Shown: one piece after another, positions 1-8,207 of the stretch
How positions within the stretch are numbered: position 1 is the first letter of the stretch
Layout: every line of letters begins with the position of its first letter
Assembly: GCA_021324795.1 (NCBI GenBank)
Contig: JAJPIK010000021.1
Span: 1 to 64,000 of the forward strand
Source: Chloroflexota bacterium
GTDB taxonomy: Bacteria > Chloroflexota > UBA6077 > FW602-bin22 > CADDYW01
Length of the DNA stretch: 64,000 nucleotides
Direction of reading: 5' to 3'
Made by a program: the position numbers and the translations under genes
The notes under the pieces: model-generated
The model's database searches: none
What the model was told of the DNA's origin: nothing
Seen by the model: the letters and a program-made list of their open reading frames with translations, nothing else

Positions 1-2463
1 GTCGTGCTCACCACGCTGATCAACTCTCTGGCGACCGCCCCGTCAGATGCAGCGCCGCTTATCCTCGTGCTGGATGATTATCACCAGATCAATACGCCTG
101 CGATCCACGACCAGATCCGGTTTCTCGTCGAGCGCCTGCCATCAAGTCTTCGCCTAGTGCTCGCGAGCCGGGCCGACCCTCCCCTCCCGTTGGCGCGCTG
201 GCGCGCTCGGAACGAGCTGATCGAGCTGCGCGCCGTCGATTTGCGGTTTAGCACCGAAGAAGCCGCAGCGTTTCTGACCGAGGTCGTGGGGCTGGAGCTC
301 GGCCCCGCGGAGGTCGCCGCCCTCGAAGCGCGCACCGAGGGCTGGATTGCCGGCTTGCACCTGGCCGGACTTGCCATGCGCGATCGCACCGATCTGCCCG
401 GATTTGTCGCCACGTTTACCGGAAGCAATCGCTTCGTCATCGACTTTCTCGCGGAGGAAGTCATCCGCCGGCAGCCGCCCCACCTGCAGGCCTTCTTGCT
501 CCAGACGTCGATTCTCGAGCGGATGTGCGGCCCGCTTTGCGATGCGGTCGTGGGAGCCGACGCGTGCGCCGCGCCCCCCATCGACCGCAGGCTCGCCACG
601 AGCCCGATGGCCACCGGACAGGATACCCTCGAACTCCTGGAGCGCGCTAATCTCTTCACCGTGCACTTGGACGACGAGCGGCGCTGGTATCGCTACCATC
701 ATCTGTTCCACGCGGTGCTGCGCGAGCGGTTGCAGGTCGAGATGACCCGCGAAGAGGTCACCGCGCTACACCAGCGCGCGAGCGCGTGGCTCACCGACCA
801 CAAGCTGATTCCAGAAGCGGTAGAGCATGCGCTTGCAGCGGCCGATTACCAGCGAGCGGTGGCTCTGATTGAACAGAATGGTCTTTGGATGATCGCCCGT
901 GGCCAACGGTCCCAGGTTCGCAGTTGGCTTGACGCGCTGCCGGCGGATCTGCGCCGGGAGCGTCCGAGGCTCGGGCATCTGCACGCGATAATCCTGATCC
1001 AGACGAATCAGACGGAAACCGGGGAGACGGTCCTCGCGGAGGTCGAGCGTGGCCTGGCATCTATCGCCTCCGAAGACGAGCGCCGTACCCTGTGGGGCCA
1101 GGTTCTCCTATCGCGCGCGGTTCTGTCGTGGTACACTGGCGATCAGGCAGCCGGGATCCGCTGCTCGGAGATGGCTCTGGAACTCTTACAAGAGACACCA
1201 GGAATGTCTCGAACCGTGGCGACGATTTACGCGGCGAGTGCGTATCGGCTCACTGGAGACGTGAGCCCGGCATGCGAGCGACGAATGCGCGAGGCCGTCA
1301 TGCTGGGGCGCGACCTCGCGCGTGACATCGGACAGGTGTCTCCGTACGCAGTCCCCATGATCAGCTTGGGCCGCATGCACGTCCTCCAGGGCCGCCTCCG
1401 TCAGGCTGCCGCTTGCTTCGAGCAAGCGCGGGATCTGTTGGGTACGCCCATTGAACGGTGGAGCGGACACAGCGCCCTCGCCGACATTGCCCGCGCCGAA
1501 CTGTTATTGGAGCAGAACGATCTCGACGAAGCGGAGGACCTGGTGCGTCAGGGCCTGGAGCTGATGGACGGACCAACGACCGCGGGCGCCGAGAACCTCC
1601 TCGGCGGCGCACTGGTCCTGGCCCGGCTGCTCCAGGCACGCGGCAATTGGCGAGGCGCGTTCGCGGCTCTGGACGCGTTCGACGAGCTCGCCCGACAGCG
1701 TGGGTTCGTCCCGGGCCTCCTCGCGCTGTCGGCGGCGGGACGTGCCTGGTTGTCGCTGGCTCAGGGCGATCTCGTCGCGGCAGAGCAGTGGGCTGAATCC
1801 GCCGGCCTGACTGTCAACGACGAGATCTCGTTCCCCCGCGAGAGCGAATACCTCACGCTGGCCCGGGTGCTGATCGCCCAGAATCGCATCGAGCCGGCGC
1901 TCCGGCTGCTGGATCGCCGGCTGATTGTCGCTGAAGCGGACGAGCGGTGGGGCAGCGCGATTGGCATCTGCGTCCTCCTGGCACTGGCTCACCAGGCGTC
2001 GGGGGATCGGTCCGCGGCGATGATCCACCTGGAACGCGCGCTGCGCCTCGCCGCGCCCGAGGGCTACATACGCATCTTCGTGGACGAGGGACCGGCGATG
2101 CTGAGGTTGCTCCGCGAGGCCCGCGAGCGTCGCATCCTCATCGATTATGTCGACCGCCTCCTGATCGTCTTCGCGGGAGAGCGAGATCGACGGGACGTCG
2201 GAGACGAGAACATGACGCCCGCAGCGCAGCTCACGGTTCTAGGAAGTGCACCGCCAACCGCTCTGCCTGCCGAGCCAATCAGCGAGCGTGAGATCGAAGT
2301 CCTGCGCTTGATCGCGGCCGGCTGCTCGAATCAAGAGATCGCCGACACCCTCGTCATCGCCCTTGGAACGGTCAAGAAGCACATCAACAACCTCTACGGG
2401 AAGCTCGCGGTGAGTAGTCGCACCCAGGCTCTCCGCCGGGCCCGCGCCCTCGGCCTGCTCTGA
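1..2463 (+). CDS. LuxR-family regulator, MalT-like (5' end outside window)
   Basis: Large ATP-dependent transcriptional regulator of the MalT/LuxR type. The frame is open at base 1 and the P-loop is missing, so the true start lies upstream of the window. Visible parts are the Walker B region (LILVLDDYHQI, about residues 19-29), a STAND-type sensor region, a long helical TPR-like middle, and a C-terminal LuxR helix-turn-helix in the last 60 residues (SEREIEVLRLIAAG, then GTVKKHINNLYGKL). In this family an inducer and ATP drive oligomerisation and promoter activation; the inducer here is unknown. The ferritin-like gene downstream is a possible but unproven target. Confidence 0.92.
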   Translation, partial: VVLTTLINSLATAPSDAAPLILVLDDYHQINTPAIHDQIRFLVERLPSSLRLVLASRADPPLPLARWRARNELIELRAVDLRFSTEEAAAFLTEVVGLELGPAEVAALEARTEGWIAGLHLAGLAMRDRTDLPGFVATFTGSNRFVIDFLAEEVIRRQPPHLQAFLLQTSILERMCGPLCDAVVGADACAAPPIDRRLATSPMATGQDTLELLERANLFTVHLDDERRWYRYHHLFHAVLRERLQVEMTREEVTALHQRASAWLTDHKLIPEAVEHALAAADYQRAVALIEQNGLWMIARGQRSQVRSWLDALPADLRRERPRLGHLHAIILIQTNQTETGETVLAEVERGLASIASEDERRTLWGQVLLSRAVLSWYTGDQAAGIRCSEMALELLQETPGMSRTVATIYAASAYRLTGDVSPACERRMREAVMLGRDLARDIGQVSPYAVPMISLGRMHVLQGRLRQAAACFEQARDLLGTPIERWSGHSALADIARAELLLEQNDLDEAEDLVRQGLELMDGPTTAGAENLLGGALVLARLLQARGNWRGAFAALDAFDELARQRGFVPGLLALSAAGRAWLSLAQGDLVAAEQWAESAGLTVNDEISFPRESEYLTLARVLIAQNRIEPALRLLDRRLIVAEADERWGSAIGICVLLALAHQASGDRSAAMIHLERALRLAAPEGYIRIFVDEGPAMLRLLREARERRILIDYVDRLLIVFAGERDRRDVGDENMTPAAQLTVLGSAPPTALPAEPISEREIEVLRLIAAGCSNQEIADTLVIALGTVKKHINNLYGKLAVSSRTQALRRARALGLL

Positions 2464-2659
2464 CTCGATTCCCCGCTGCGGCTCAGACCATCCTGTCTCG
2501 CCAATCGGCCCACGATACACCCCCGAATACGCCTTTGGATCACTGCCAATCGGCCAGTGTCACGGTAGAGTGGAGCCTACGTAAGGCTCTCCTCGCCGAA
2601 TTCCGACGGGGGCAATCGACACAGCTGTCGATTTGCCGAGCAGCGTGAAGGAGAAAGTG

Positions 2660-3805
2660 TTGACTAACCAACCAGGCAGTGCAAACAACGCAACGAACCG
2701 ACGCGCCCTTATGAAGGCCGGACTCGCCGCGACCGGGACGGTCGCTGTCGGCGCCGCTCTCTCGGCGGCCGGGCTTGCGCCTCTGGCCGAAGCCGCAAGC
2801 AGCGGGCTGACTAGGGGGGACGCAGCGATACTTCGGTTCCTGGCAGCGCTGGAGATTCTCGAGGCTGATCTCTGGCAACAATACAACGAACTGGGCGGGG
2901 TGCAGGACCGCGAGGTCCCCGGTGGCTCCGGCAGCGCCGGCTACACTGCAGCCATTCAAGTCCTGGACACGGACATGCCCCAGTACATCCACGACAACAC
3001 CGAGGACGAGATCAGCCACTTCACCTTCCTCAACGCCTATCTCATGGCGAAAGGAGCGGAGCCGGTTGATCTGAAGCAGTTTCGCACCTTGAAGGGTAGT
3101 CAGGCGACCGGTGCTCAGAAAGACACAATGCGTCTCACGAACCTCCTGCAGTTGACCGTTGATACCAGCTATTGGACCCGCTACCGCAGCCGCACCCAGA
3201 ACCCCGATCCCCCCTTCAACGACACGTTCCCCCCGGCGATCCCGGGGTTGCTCAAGGGACAGTTCCCGGCGATTCCACGCACCGACGATGATCTGAAGGG
3301 CTTTGTGCCGGGCAACCCTCCGACCATCCCCGATCACCTCCAGGCCATCGCCAACACCGCGGGCTTCCACTTCGGCTTCATCGAGCAGGGCGGGAGCAGT
3401 CTCTACCCGGCGCTGGCCCAGCGGGTGTCCAGCCCGGAGGTCCTGCGCATCCTGCTGAGCATCGGCCCGACCGAGACCATGCACTTTCAGACCTGGCACG
3501 ACAAGGCGGGCAACGCGCTCCCTCTGACCGATCCGACCAACGGCTTAATGTTCCCGAACCTCAACGCGCCGCCGTTTGGTGGAGAGGACTTCCAGACCAA
3601 CCTGATCATGCCCGAGCCAACCGTCTTCCTCAATCGGAAGTTTCCGAAGGTCTCGATCATTCGCCCGACCGAGACCCGGGGAGCAGCAATGGGCGCGCTC
3701 AAGGCCCTGACCGACGATGGGCTCTTCATCGGTCAATCCAAAGAGTTCTTTGCCGTTCTATCCGAACTGGCGCGCGCCGCGGATGCGGCCGAACCACGGG
3801 ATTGA
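2660..3805 (+). CDS. Exported ferritin-like domain protein (Tat signal)
   Basis: Ferritin-like protein of the Ferritin_2/DUF4439 kind, predicted to be exported folded by the Tat system. The N terminus has NRRALMKAGLAATG followed by an alanine-rich hydrophobic stretch ending near LAEA. Helices with ferritin-type acidic residues follow (LEILEADLWQ, NTEDEISHF), suggesting a metal site, though the metal is unknown. GAAGGAG at 2647-2653 sits 6 nt before TTG 2660; GTG 2657 is an equally possible start. The frame also extends upstream to 2633, but without a usable ribosome binding site. About 380 residues. It is the first gene of a short co-directional run. Confidence 0.85.
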   Translation: MTNQPGSANNATNRRALMKAGLAATGTVAVGAALSAAGLAPLAEAASSGLTRGDAAILRFLAALEILEADLWQQYNELGGVQDREVPGGSGSAGYTAAIQVLDTDMPQYIHDNTEDEISHFTFLNAYLMAKGAEPVDLKQFRTLKGSQATGAQKDTMRLTNLLQLTVDTSYWTRYRSRTQNPDPPFNDTFPPAIPGLLKGQFPAIPRTDDDLKGFVPGNPPTIPDHLQAIANTAGFHFGFIEQGGSSLYPALAQRVSSPEVLRILLSIGPTETMHFQTWHDKAGNALPLTDPTNGLMFPNLNAPPFGGEDFQTNLIMPEPTVFLNRKFPKVSIIRPTETRGAAMGALKALTDDGLFIGQSKEFFAVLSELARAADAAEPRD

Positions 3806-3908
3806 GGGAAGCTCTGGAAACGGTTCGGCAGGGATGCCGAGGGAGCTTGGCGTCCCCGCCGATCGGACTTGCCCATCCCGGCGAAAAGTCCGGACCGATG
3901 AGGTAATC

Positions 3909-4184
3909 GTGAAAAAGTACGTTCTCGTATACGAAAGCGCCGCTGACGTCCTGGTCACGGCGCGTCTCCACTTCCCCGCTCACCGGGCCCGGTGGGATGA
4001 GTTCCGCGCACAGAAAACTCTTCTGATGATCGGCCCGTTCGCGGATCCGCGCGACGGCGCCATGGCAATCTTCACCTCTCGAGAGGCCGCCGAGGAGTTT
4101 GCCCGGGACGACCCATTTGTTCTAAACGGCGTCGTCACCGCCTGGTCCGTTCGGGAATGGAACGAAGCCATTGTCGACGCGTGA
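3909..4184 (+). CDS. YCII-domain protein
   Basis: Small (91 residue) single-domain protein of the YciI-like family, with a dimeric alpha/beta barrel fold. Visible features are the strand KKYVLVYES at the N terminus, the conserved HFPAHRARW segment with the histidine typical of the family, and LLMIGPFADPRDGAMAIF in the middle. GTG 3909 was chosen because GAGGT lies just upstream and the homologous part begins here; the frame is open further 5' but the added residues look non-coding. The end overlaps the next gene by 14 nt. The reaction catalysed is unknown for most members. Confidence 0.8.
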   Translation: MKKYVLVYESAADVLVTARLHFPAHRARWDEFRAQKTLLMIGPFADPRDGAMAIFTSREAAEEFARDDPFVLNGVVTAWSVREWNEAIVDA

Positions 4185-5712
4185 CGCGCTGTCCGAGGGC
4201 GGCCAGGTGCGATCAGCGCTCGCAAGCGATGACGCTTTCCTGCTTCTCCCCGCGCTCGCAATCCTAACGTTGCACGCTCTCACGAACGGTCAGTACGGCT
4301 TTCATCGCGACGAGCTTGCCGTCCTCGATGACGCGCGGCACCTGGCATGGGGCTACGTCGCCTATCCACCGCTGACGCCGCTGATCGCCCGTCTTGCCCT
4401 GGATCTGTCCGGTCCCTCCCTGGTGGTCTTGCGGTTTTTCTCTTCCTTGGCCCTGGCGATCGCGACCGTGCTGGCCGGCCTGATGGCGCGTGAGCTGGGC
4501 GGAGGCCGGCGAACCCAGGTCGTCGCGGCAGTCGCGGTAGCCATCGCGCCGATTGCTCTCCTTCAGGGAGCTATCTATCAATACGTCTCCTTTGACTATC
4601 TCTGGTGGGTGCTTGGATTCTACGGCGTCATCCGCCTGTTGAAGTCGGACAACCCCCGCTGGTGGCTGTTCATTGGCGCAACCGTCGGGGTGGGGATGGA
4701 GACGAAGTACACGATGGCGTTCTGGGTAGCGGCGCTCGCCGGCGTCATCCTCGCTACTCGGGTCCGTCGTTACCTGGTCACTCCGTGGTTGTGGGGCGGT
4801 GTGGCAGTCGCGATTCTGATTGTTCTCCCCAATCTCATCTGGCAGATCCAGCACGGCTTCATTTCCTTGGAGTTCCTTAGCTCCATTCATACCCGCGACG
4901 TGCGGATCGGACGAACGTCCGGCTTCGTGCCGGAGCAGTTTGTCGTGAGCTCCAATCCGTTTACAGTGCCGCTCTGGATCGGTGGACTTGCCTTTTTCCT
5001 GGTTTCGACTGACGGCAAGCGCTTTCGCGTGCTTGGCTGGATCTACGTCATCCTCTTCGGGATGCTCTTCGCGGCCCCGGGCCGATCCTACTACCTCGCT
5101 CCCGCCTACCCGGTACTCCTCGCCGCGGGAAGCGTCGTTTGGGAGCGCTGGCTTGCCGTCCTGCCCACGAACTGGTCGTGGATCGTTTACGAGGTCACCT
5201 GGGGAGGACTGGCAATCGGAGGCCTCCTCGGAGTGGCGCTTGTCCTGCCGATCGCGCCGGTCAACTCCGGCCTCTGGCGGGTGACCAGCGCGGTGCACGA
5301 TACCTTCGTCGAGGAGATCGGCTGGCCGGACCTCGTCGACTCCGTCGCGGTCATTTATGGAACGCTGCCGCCCGACGAGAAATCCGGGGCAGCGATCCTG
5401 GCCGGAAACTACGGCGAGGCGGGCGCGATCGACCTCTACGGTCCTGCGCACGGCCTGCCCGCGTCTATCAGTGGCGCGGACTCGTACTGGCTGCGCGGTT
5501 ACGGTGACCCGCCTCCTCGAACCCTCGTCGTCGTGGGCTTCTCGACCGAGGAAGCCGTGGGCTATTTCACGCATTGCGTCGTGGCCGGCCAGGTTACCAA
5601 TCGTTACGCGGTCGCGAACGAGGAGACGACCTACCATTCGGACATCCTGGTCTGCCACGGCACGCGTGCCCCCTGGTCCGTGCTCTGGCCGCGACTCCGT
5701 TCGTTCAATTGA
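4171..5712 (+). CDS. Glycosyltransferase family 39-like membrane protein
   Basis: Multi-spanning GT-C type glycosyltransferase of about 513 residues (PMT/ArnT-like). It is expected to move sugar from a polyprenyl-phosphate donor to an acceptor on the outer face of the membrane. The first periplasmic loop holds YGFHRDELAVLDDARHLAWG, where the Asp-Glu pair after HR is the usual catalytic and metal site. Roughly ten hydrophobic segments follow, then a soluble C-terminal domain ending in LVCHGTRAPWSVLWPRL. The TTG start overlaps the YCII gene by 14 nt, which implies translational coupling. Acceptor and donor cannot be told from sequence. Confidence 0.82.
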   Translation: MSTRDALSEGGQVRSALASDDAFLLLPALAILTLHALTNGQYGFHRDELAVLDDARHLAWGYVAYPPLTPLIARLALDLSGPSLVVLRFFSSLALAIATVLAGLMARELGGGRRTQVVAAVAVAIAPIALLQGAIYQYVSFDYLWWVLGFYGVIRLLKSDNPRWWLFIGATVGVGMETKYTMAFWVAALAGVILATRVRRYLVTPWLWGGVAVAILIVLPNLIWQIQHGFISLEFLSSIHTRDVRIGRTSGFVPEQFVVSSNPFTVPLWIGGLAFFLVSTDGKRFRVLGWIYVILFGMLFAAPGRSYYLAPAYPVLLAAGSVVWERWLAVLPTNWSWIVYEVTWGGLAIGGLLGVALVLPIAPVNSGLWRVTSAVHDTFVEEIGWPDLVDSVAVIYGTLPPDEKSGAAILAGNYGEAGAIDLYGPAHGLPASISGADSYWLRGYGDPPPRTLVVVGFSTEEAVGYFTHCVVAGQVTNRYAVANEETTYHSDILVCHGTRAPWSVLWPRLRSFN

Positions 5713-5772
5713 GGAGGGCAAGCCCAATCCGCTCAGAGATCTCTTCCGGATCGGAGAAGGATTTGCCTCCGG

Positions 5773-5841
5773 CTAGCGTGATGACCACAGTCGTGGATCG
5801 AGTAGGCTGCGCAGGCCGTCGCCAACTAAGTTGAAGCTACA
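5773..5841 (-). pseudogene. C-terminal relic of a DppC/OppC-type peptide permease
   Basis: On the minus strand about 20 codons read SFNLVGDGLRSLLDPRL and then stop. This is the characteristic last stretch of oligopeptide ABC permease subunits (the FNLLGDGLRDALDP signature). No upstream part of a permease is found, so it is a remnant. An overlapping minus-strand frame ending at 5705 (KSFSDPEEISERIGLALLN) also looks protein-like but was not recognised. The whole 5713-5904 interval therefore looks like decayed coding DNA rather than a functional intergenic region. Confidence 0.5.
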
Positions 5842-5904
5842 CGCCGCGAGCCGTGACAAGAGAGTTCCGACATAACTTTACTGCCAAGAAAGAGGTTCAC
5901 GGGT

Positions 5905-6305
5905 ATGCATCCCAACCACGAAGCGCGCGCATTTTGAGCAGTGGCACACGCGGGCGCAGTCCCGCGACGTCGACTCCCCGTTGGAGTTGTATCATCCGGA
6001 CGCCGTGCTCGAAAGTCCGTTGATCCCGAGGATCCTGGACGAGGAGTCGGGCGTGTGCCGGGGTCACGACGAGATCCGTCGCTCCTTTGTCGAGGGGACG
6101 AAGCGCCGTCCCAACGATCTCGTCCGATGGTACCGCACCGGTCCGCTACTTCTGCGACGGTCGGACGGTCATCTGGGAGTACCCCCGGGAGGCGCCCGAG
6201 GGCGACCAGGTGGACATCGTCGAGGTGATCGATCTCGACGGTGAGAAGATCCGCCATCACCGGATCTACTGGGGCTGGTTTGGCGCCCGGCTGCTTCGGA
6301 GATAG
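5905..6305 (+). pseudogene. SnoaL-like/NTF2-fold protein, disrupted by two frameshifts
   Basis: Three reading frames join into one continuous SnoaL-like polyketide cyclase/NTF2-fold protein of about 130 residues. Frame one begins at ATG 5905 (MHPNHEARAF) and stops at once. Frame two resumes at 5936 with EQWHTRAQSRDVDSPLELYH and runs to RWYRTGP near 6145. Frame three carries YFCDGRTVIWEYPREAPEGD to the stop at 6305. An AGAGG box precedes ATG 5905. Either the gene is dead or the assembly has two indels here; the neighbouring permease relic favours decay. Function was probably a small-molecule binding or isomerase role. Confidence 0.7.
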
Positions 6306-6518
6306 CCGCACCGATCACTCCGCGCCGGCATCATATGGCGCGAAATCGATTAGCCTCCGACTGCTCCATAGGACTGCCCTCCCGTTTGGCTCATCTTCGG
6401 ATACAAATTCAAGAAGGACGGACGGGGCGGCTAAGAATCGCTGACGAAATGGGTTGCGTGTCAGACGGTATCGTTCTTTGCCTAAACTCCCGAAAGTCGT
6501 GTCCTATCAAGCTTGGGC

Positions 6519-7178
6519 TCAACCCACGACCGACGATTTATCCACTGCGGTCTTTCCTGCTTGGACGATCAGCGTAATGGCAGCAGCAAGCCACCAGAGG
6601 GCTTGAATTCCTGCCAGGGCGTCTTCCCCGCTTGGTACGATCAGACGGGTGAGTGAGACGATCCCGGCGAGGAAAAATAGCGCTCCCAGCAAAAGTGCGA
6701 GATAGCCAAAAGCTCTCGGCAGCACGCGCGTGCCGACGATAACCGCTCCAAGCGGTAGGAAGAGTGCAGGGGCGGCGACGATGAAATAGAGGTGCTGCGT
6801 GGCGTGACCAAAAGCCGGACTGATCAAGACCATGGTCTCAGGGTCGGGAAATAGGGCGCCAAAGTAAAAGACGATTTCGACGAGGCTGACCGTCGTCAGG
6901 ATGGCTCCGCCAAAGAGCGTCAGCCAGCCGACAAACCGATTGGCGGCGCCAGCGACGTAGACGACACCGAAGGCGAAGACAACGGTGAGGACTGTCCCAA
7001 CCGCTTGAAGCCAGGCCCCCCAAACGATCTCCTGGAAGTATTGGCGGGCAAAAGCTACGAGCTGAGCGGTTGTTGCGTCGGGCGGCGGCCCATCGTTGAT
7101 CGTGAACGAGGTGCCCAACATGCAAACGCCGGCAACACCACTGAGTCCGATCAGAACTCGGAATACACGTGGAGACAT
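6519..7178 (-). CDS. Hypothetical integral membrane protein
   Basis: A 219-residue protein with about six to seven hydrophobic helices and no catalytic motif that I recognise. It begins MSPRVFRVLIGLSGVAGVCM and ends with a short polar tail. The start ATG at 7178 is fixed by a perfect TAAGGAGGTC ribosome binding site; an in-frame upstream extension to 7241 lacks one. It is transcribed divergently from the MarR regulator, with a shared 120-nt control region, so it is the likely target of that regulator. A drug- or stress-related membrane function would fit but is not shown by sequence. Confidence 0.75.
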   Translation of the reverse strand: MSPRVFRVLIGLSGVAGVCMLGTSFTINDGPPPDATTAQLVAFARQYFQEIVWGAWLQAVGTVLTVVFAFGVVYVAGAANRFVGWLTLFGGAILTTVSLVEIVFYFGALFPDPETMVLISPAFGHATQHLYFIVAAPALFLPLGAVIVGTRVLPRAFGYLALLLGALFFLAGIVSLTRLIVPSGEDALAGIQALWWLAAAITLIVQAGKTAVDKSSVVG

Positions 7179-7189
7179 GAATGACCTCC

Positions 7190-7197
7190 TTACGTAA
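7190..7197. promoter_or_regulatory. TTACGTAA palindrome before the membrane protein gene
   Basis: An 8-bp perfect palindrome lies 12 nt upstream of the start codon at 7178, inside the divergent control region. It may be a second, weaker regulator site or may be chance; only the palindrome itself is seen. Confidence 0.25.
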
Positions 7198-7229
7198 CGT
7201 ATTGCACCATCGTCGACGCACGGTCGGGC

Positions 7230-7258
7230 TTGGTGCCCCATCGCGAACGGTGTATAAT
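7230..7258 (+). promoter_or_regulatory. Sigma70-type promoter of the marR-like gene
   Basis: TTGGTG at 7230-7235 and a consensus TATAAT at 7253-7258 are separated by 17 nt. Transcription would start near 7265, about 35 nt before the TTG start codon, right at the left edge of the inverted-repeat operator. Confidence 0.7.
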
Positions 7259-7265
7259 TACCTTG

Positions 7266-7285
7266 ATTGTAAAGTAACTTACAAT
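7266..7285. promoter_or_regulatory. MarR-type operator (inverted repeat)
   Basis: ATTGTAA and TTACAAT form perfect 7-bp arms with a 6-nt spacer. The 20-bp site covers the expected transcription start of the MarR gene. Size and symmetry fit MarR dimers binding one face of DNA, so autorepression, and probably repression of the divergent membrane gene, is inferred. Confidence 0.65.
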
Positions 7286-7298
7286 AGGGATTACTAGA

Positions 7299-7772
7299 TT
7301 GTCAAGTTATCTTAGTGGGAATCGCCCTCCCGTAGCCGCGGTGCTGACCGCATTGCGTGGCCTGAGTAGGGAAATCGATCGGCTCGACGAGATTGCTGCC
7401 AAACGCTTCGGGGTGAACCGCACCGATCTCCGCTGTCTCGAGCTTCTTGGCAGCGCAGGGGCGCTGACGCCCACCGAGCTTGCTACGGCTCTCGGCTTTA
7501 CGACCGGCGGAATGACGACCGTGATCGATCGCCTCGAACGGGCGGGCTACGCGCGCCGCCGGCCGGATCCCCACGATCGCCGGAAGGTTATCGTAGAAGC
7601 GACCGATCTTCTTGCCGCCCGGCAAGGTGAGATCTTTGGCGATCTTCTCCGGAACACCGAGGCGCTGATTGCAACCTATTCCGATGCCCAGCTCGAGACG
7701 ATCCGCGACTTCCTCGAGCGCAGTCGGGCGGTAATTCGTGCGCAAGGAGACAGAATCGGCGTATTCAGCTAG
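7299..7772 (+). CDS. MarR-family transcriptional regulator
   Basis: A 157-residue winged-helix regulator. The helix-turn-helix reads LTPTELATALGFTTGGMTTV (about residues 49-68), followed by the wing with RRPDPHDRRKV, the canonical MarR D-x-R-x3 segment. Flanking helices form the dimer interface. The TTG start at 7299 is the only start giving the usual family length, and no strong ribosome binding site precedes it. It faces a membrane protein gene, a common arrangement for MarR regulators that control a transporter or stress protein and themselves. The ligand is unknown. Confidence 0.88.
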   Translation: MSSYLSGNRPPVAAVLTALRGLSREIDRLDEIAAKRFGVNRTDLRCLELLGSAGALTPTELATALGFTTGGMTTVIDRLERAGYARRRPDPHDRRKVIVEATDLLAARQGEIFGDLLRNTEALIATYSDAQLETIRDFLERSRAVIRAQGDRIGVFS

Positions 7773-8207
7773 CTCCAAGAAGCAGATGAATCTTCGAGGC
7801 AGGTGACGTACAAGCAGGGCTTGGCGGAGTTGTCGTACTCCACTCGCTTGATAAGCTGCTGGCGGATGAGTGTCGTTTACGCAGTCCCATGTCGCGCGAT
7901 CGGAGGGCCGTCCAGGGCAGCATCGTCTTGATTGAGGGCGAGGCGGGGGAAGGTGACCCGCTCCTCACCCCACGTGGCTGGTTAACGGGTGGCAATGCTT
8001 TGCCGTCGACAACTTGGGCGAATTGAAGCCGGAGCAAGCGGCCAATCAACCTGTAGATTTGACGGCCAATGGTAGACTCAGCCCTGATGGCAACGCTGAG
8101 GGACAAGGTACCACGGAGTCATGCAGGGCCCACTGAGTCACCGGTAGATAAAGTCCGGCAAGCTGCCCTGATCCTAGCCCTCTTCCAAGGGAAAAAGGGG
8201 AGAATCG
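7773..8207. other. Intergenic region with possible decayed coding sequence
   Basis: No convincing gene is seen in this 435-nt gap. One plus-strand frame near 7805-8030 contains VQGSIVLIEGEAGEGDP, which resembles a degenerate P-loop segment of a LuxR/adenylate-cyclase-type ATPase (LIEGEAGIGKT), but the critical lysine is absent and the rest is not recognisable. It may be a relic; the match is short enough to be chance. Confidence 0.3.

Noticed and set aside
4264-5727. Long minus-strand open frame under the glycosyltransferase
   Set aside because: The translation is hydrophilic and lacks any domain, while the plus strand has clear membrane helices and the HRDE motif.
7805-8030. Functional P-loop ATPase gene
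   Set aside because: The GEAG segment lacks the lysine and the frame has no start, no length and no other motif; at most a relic.
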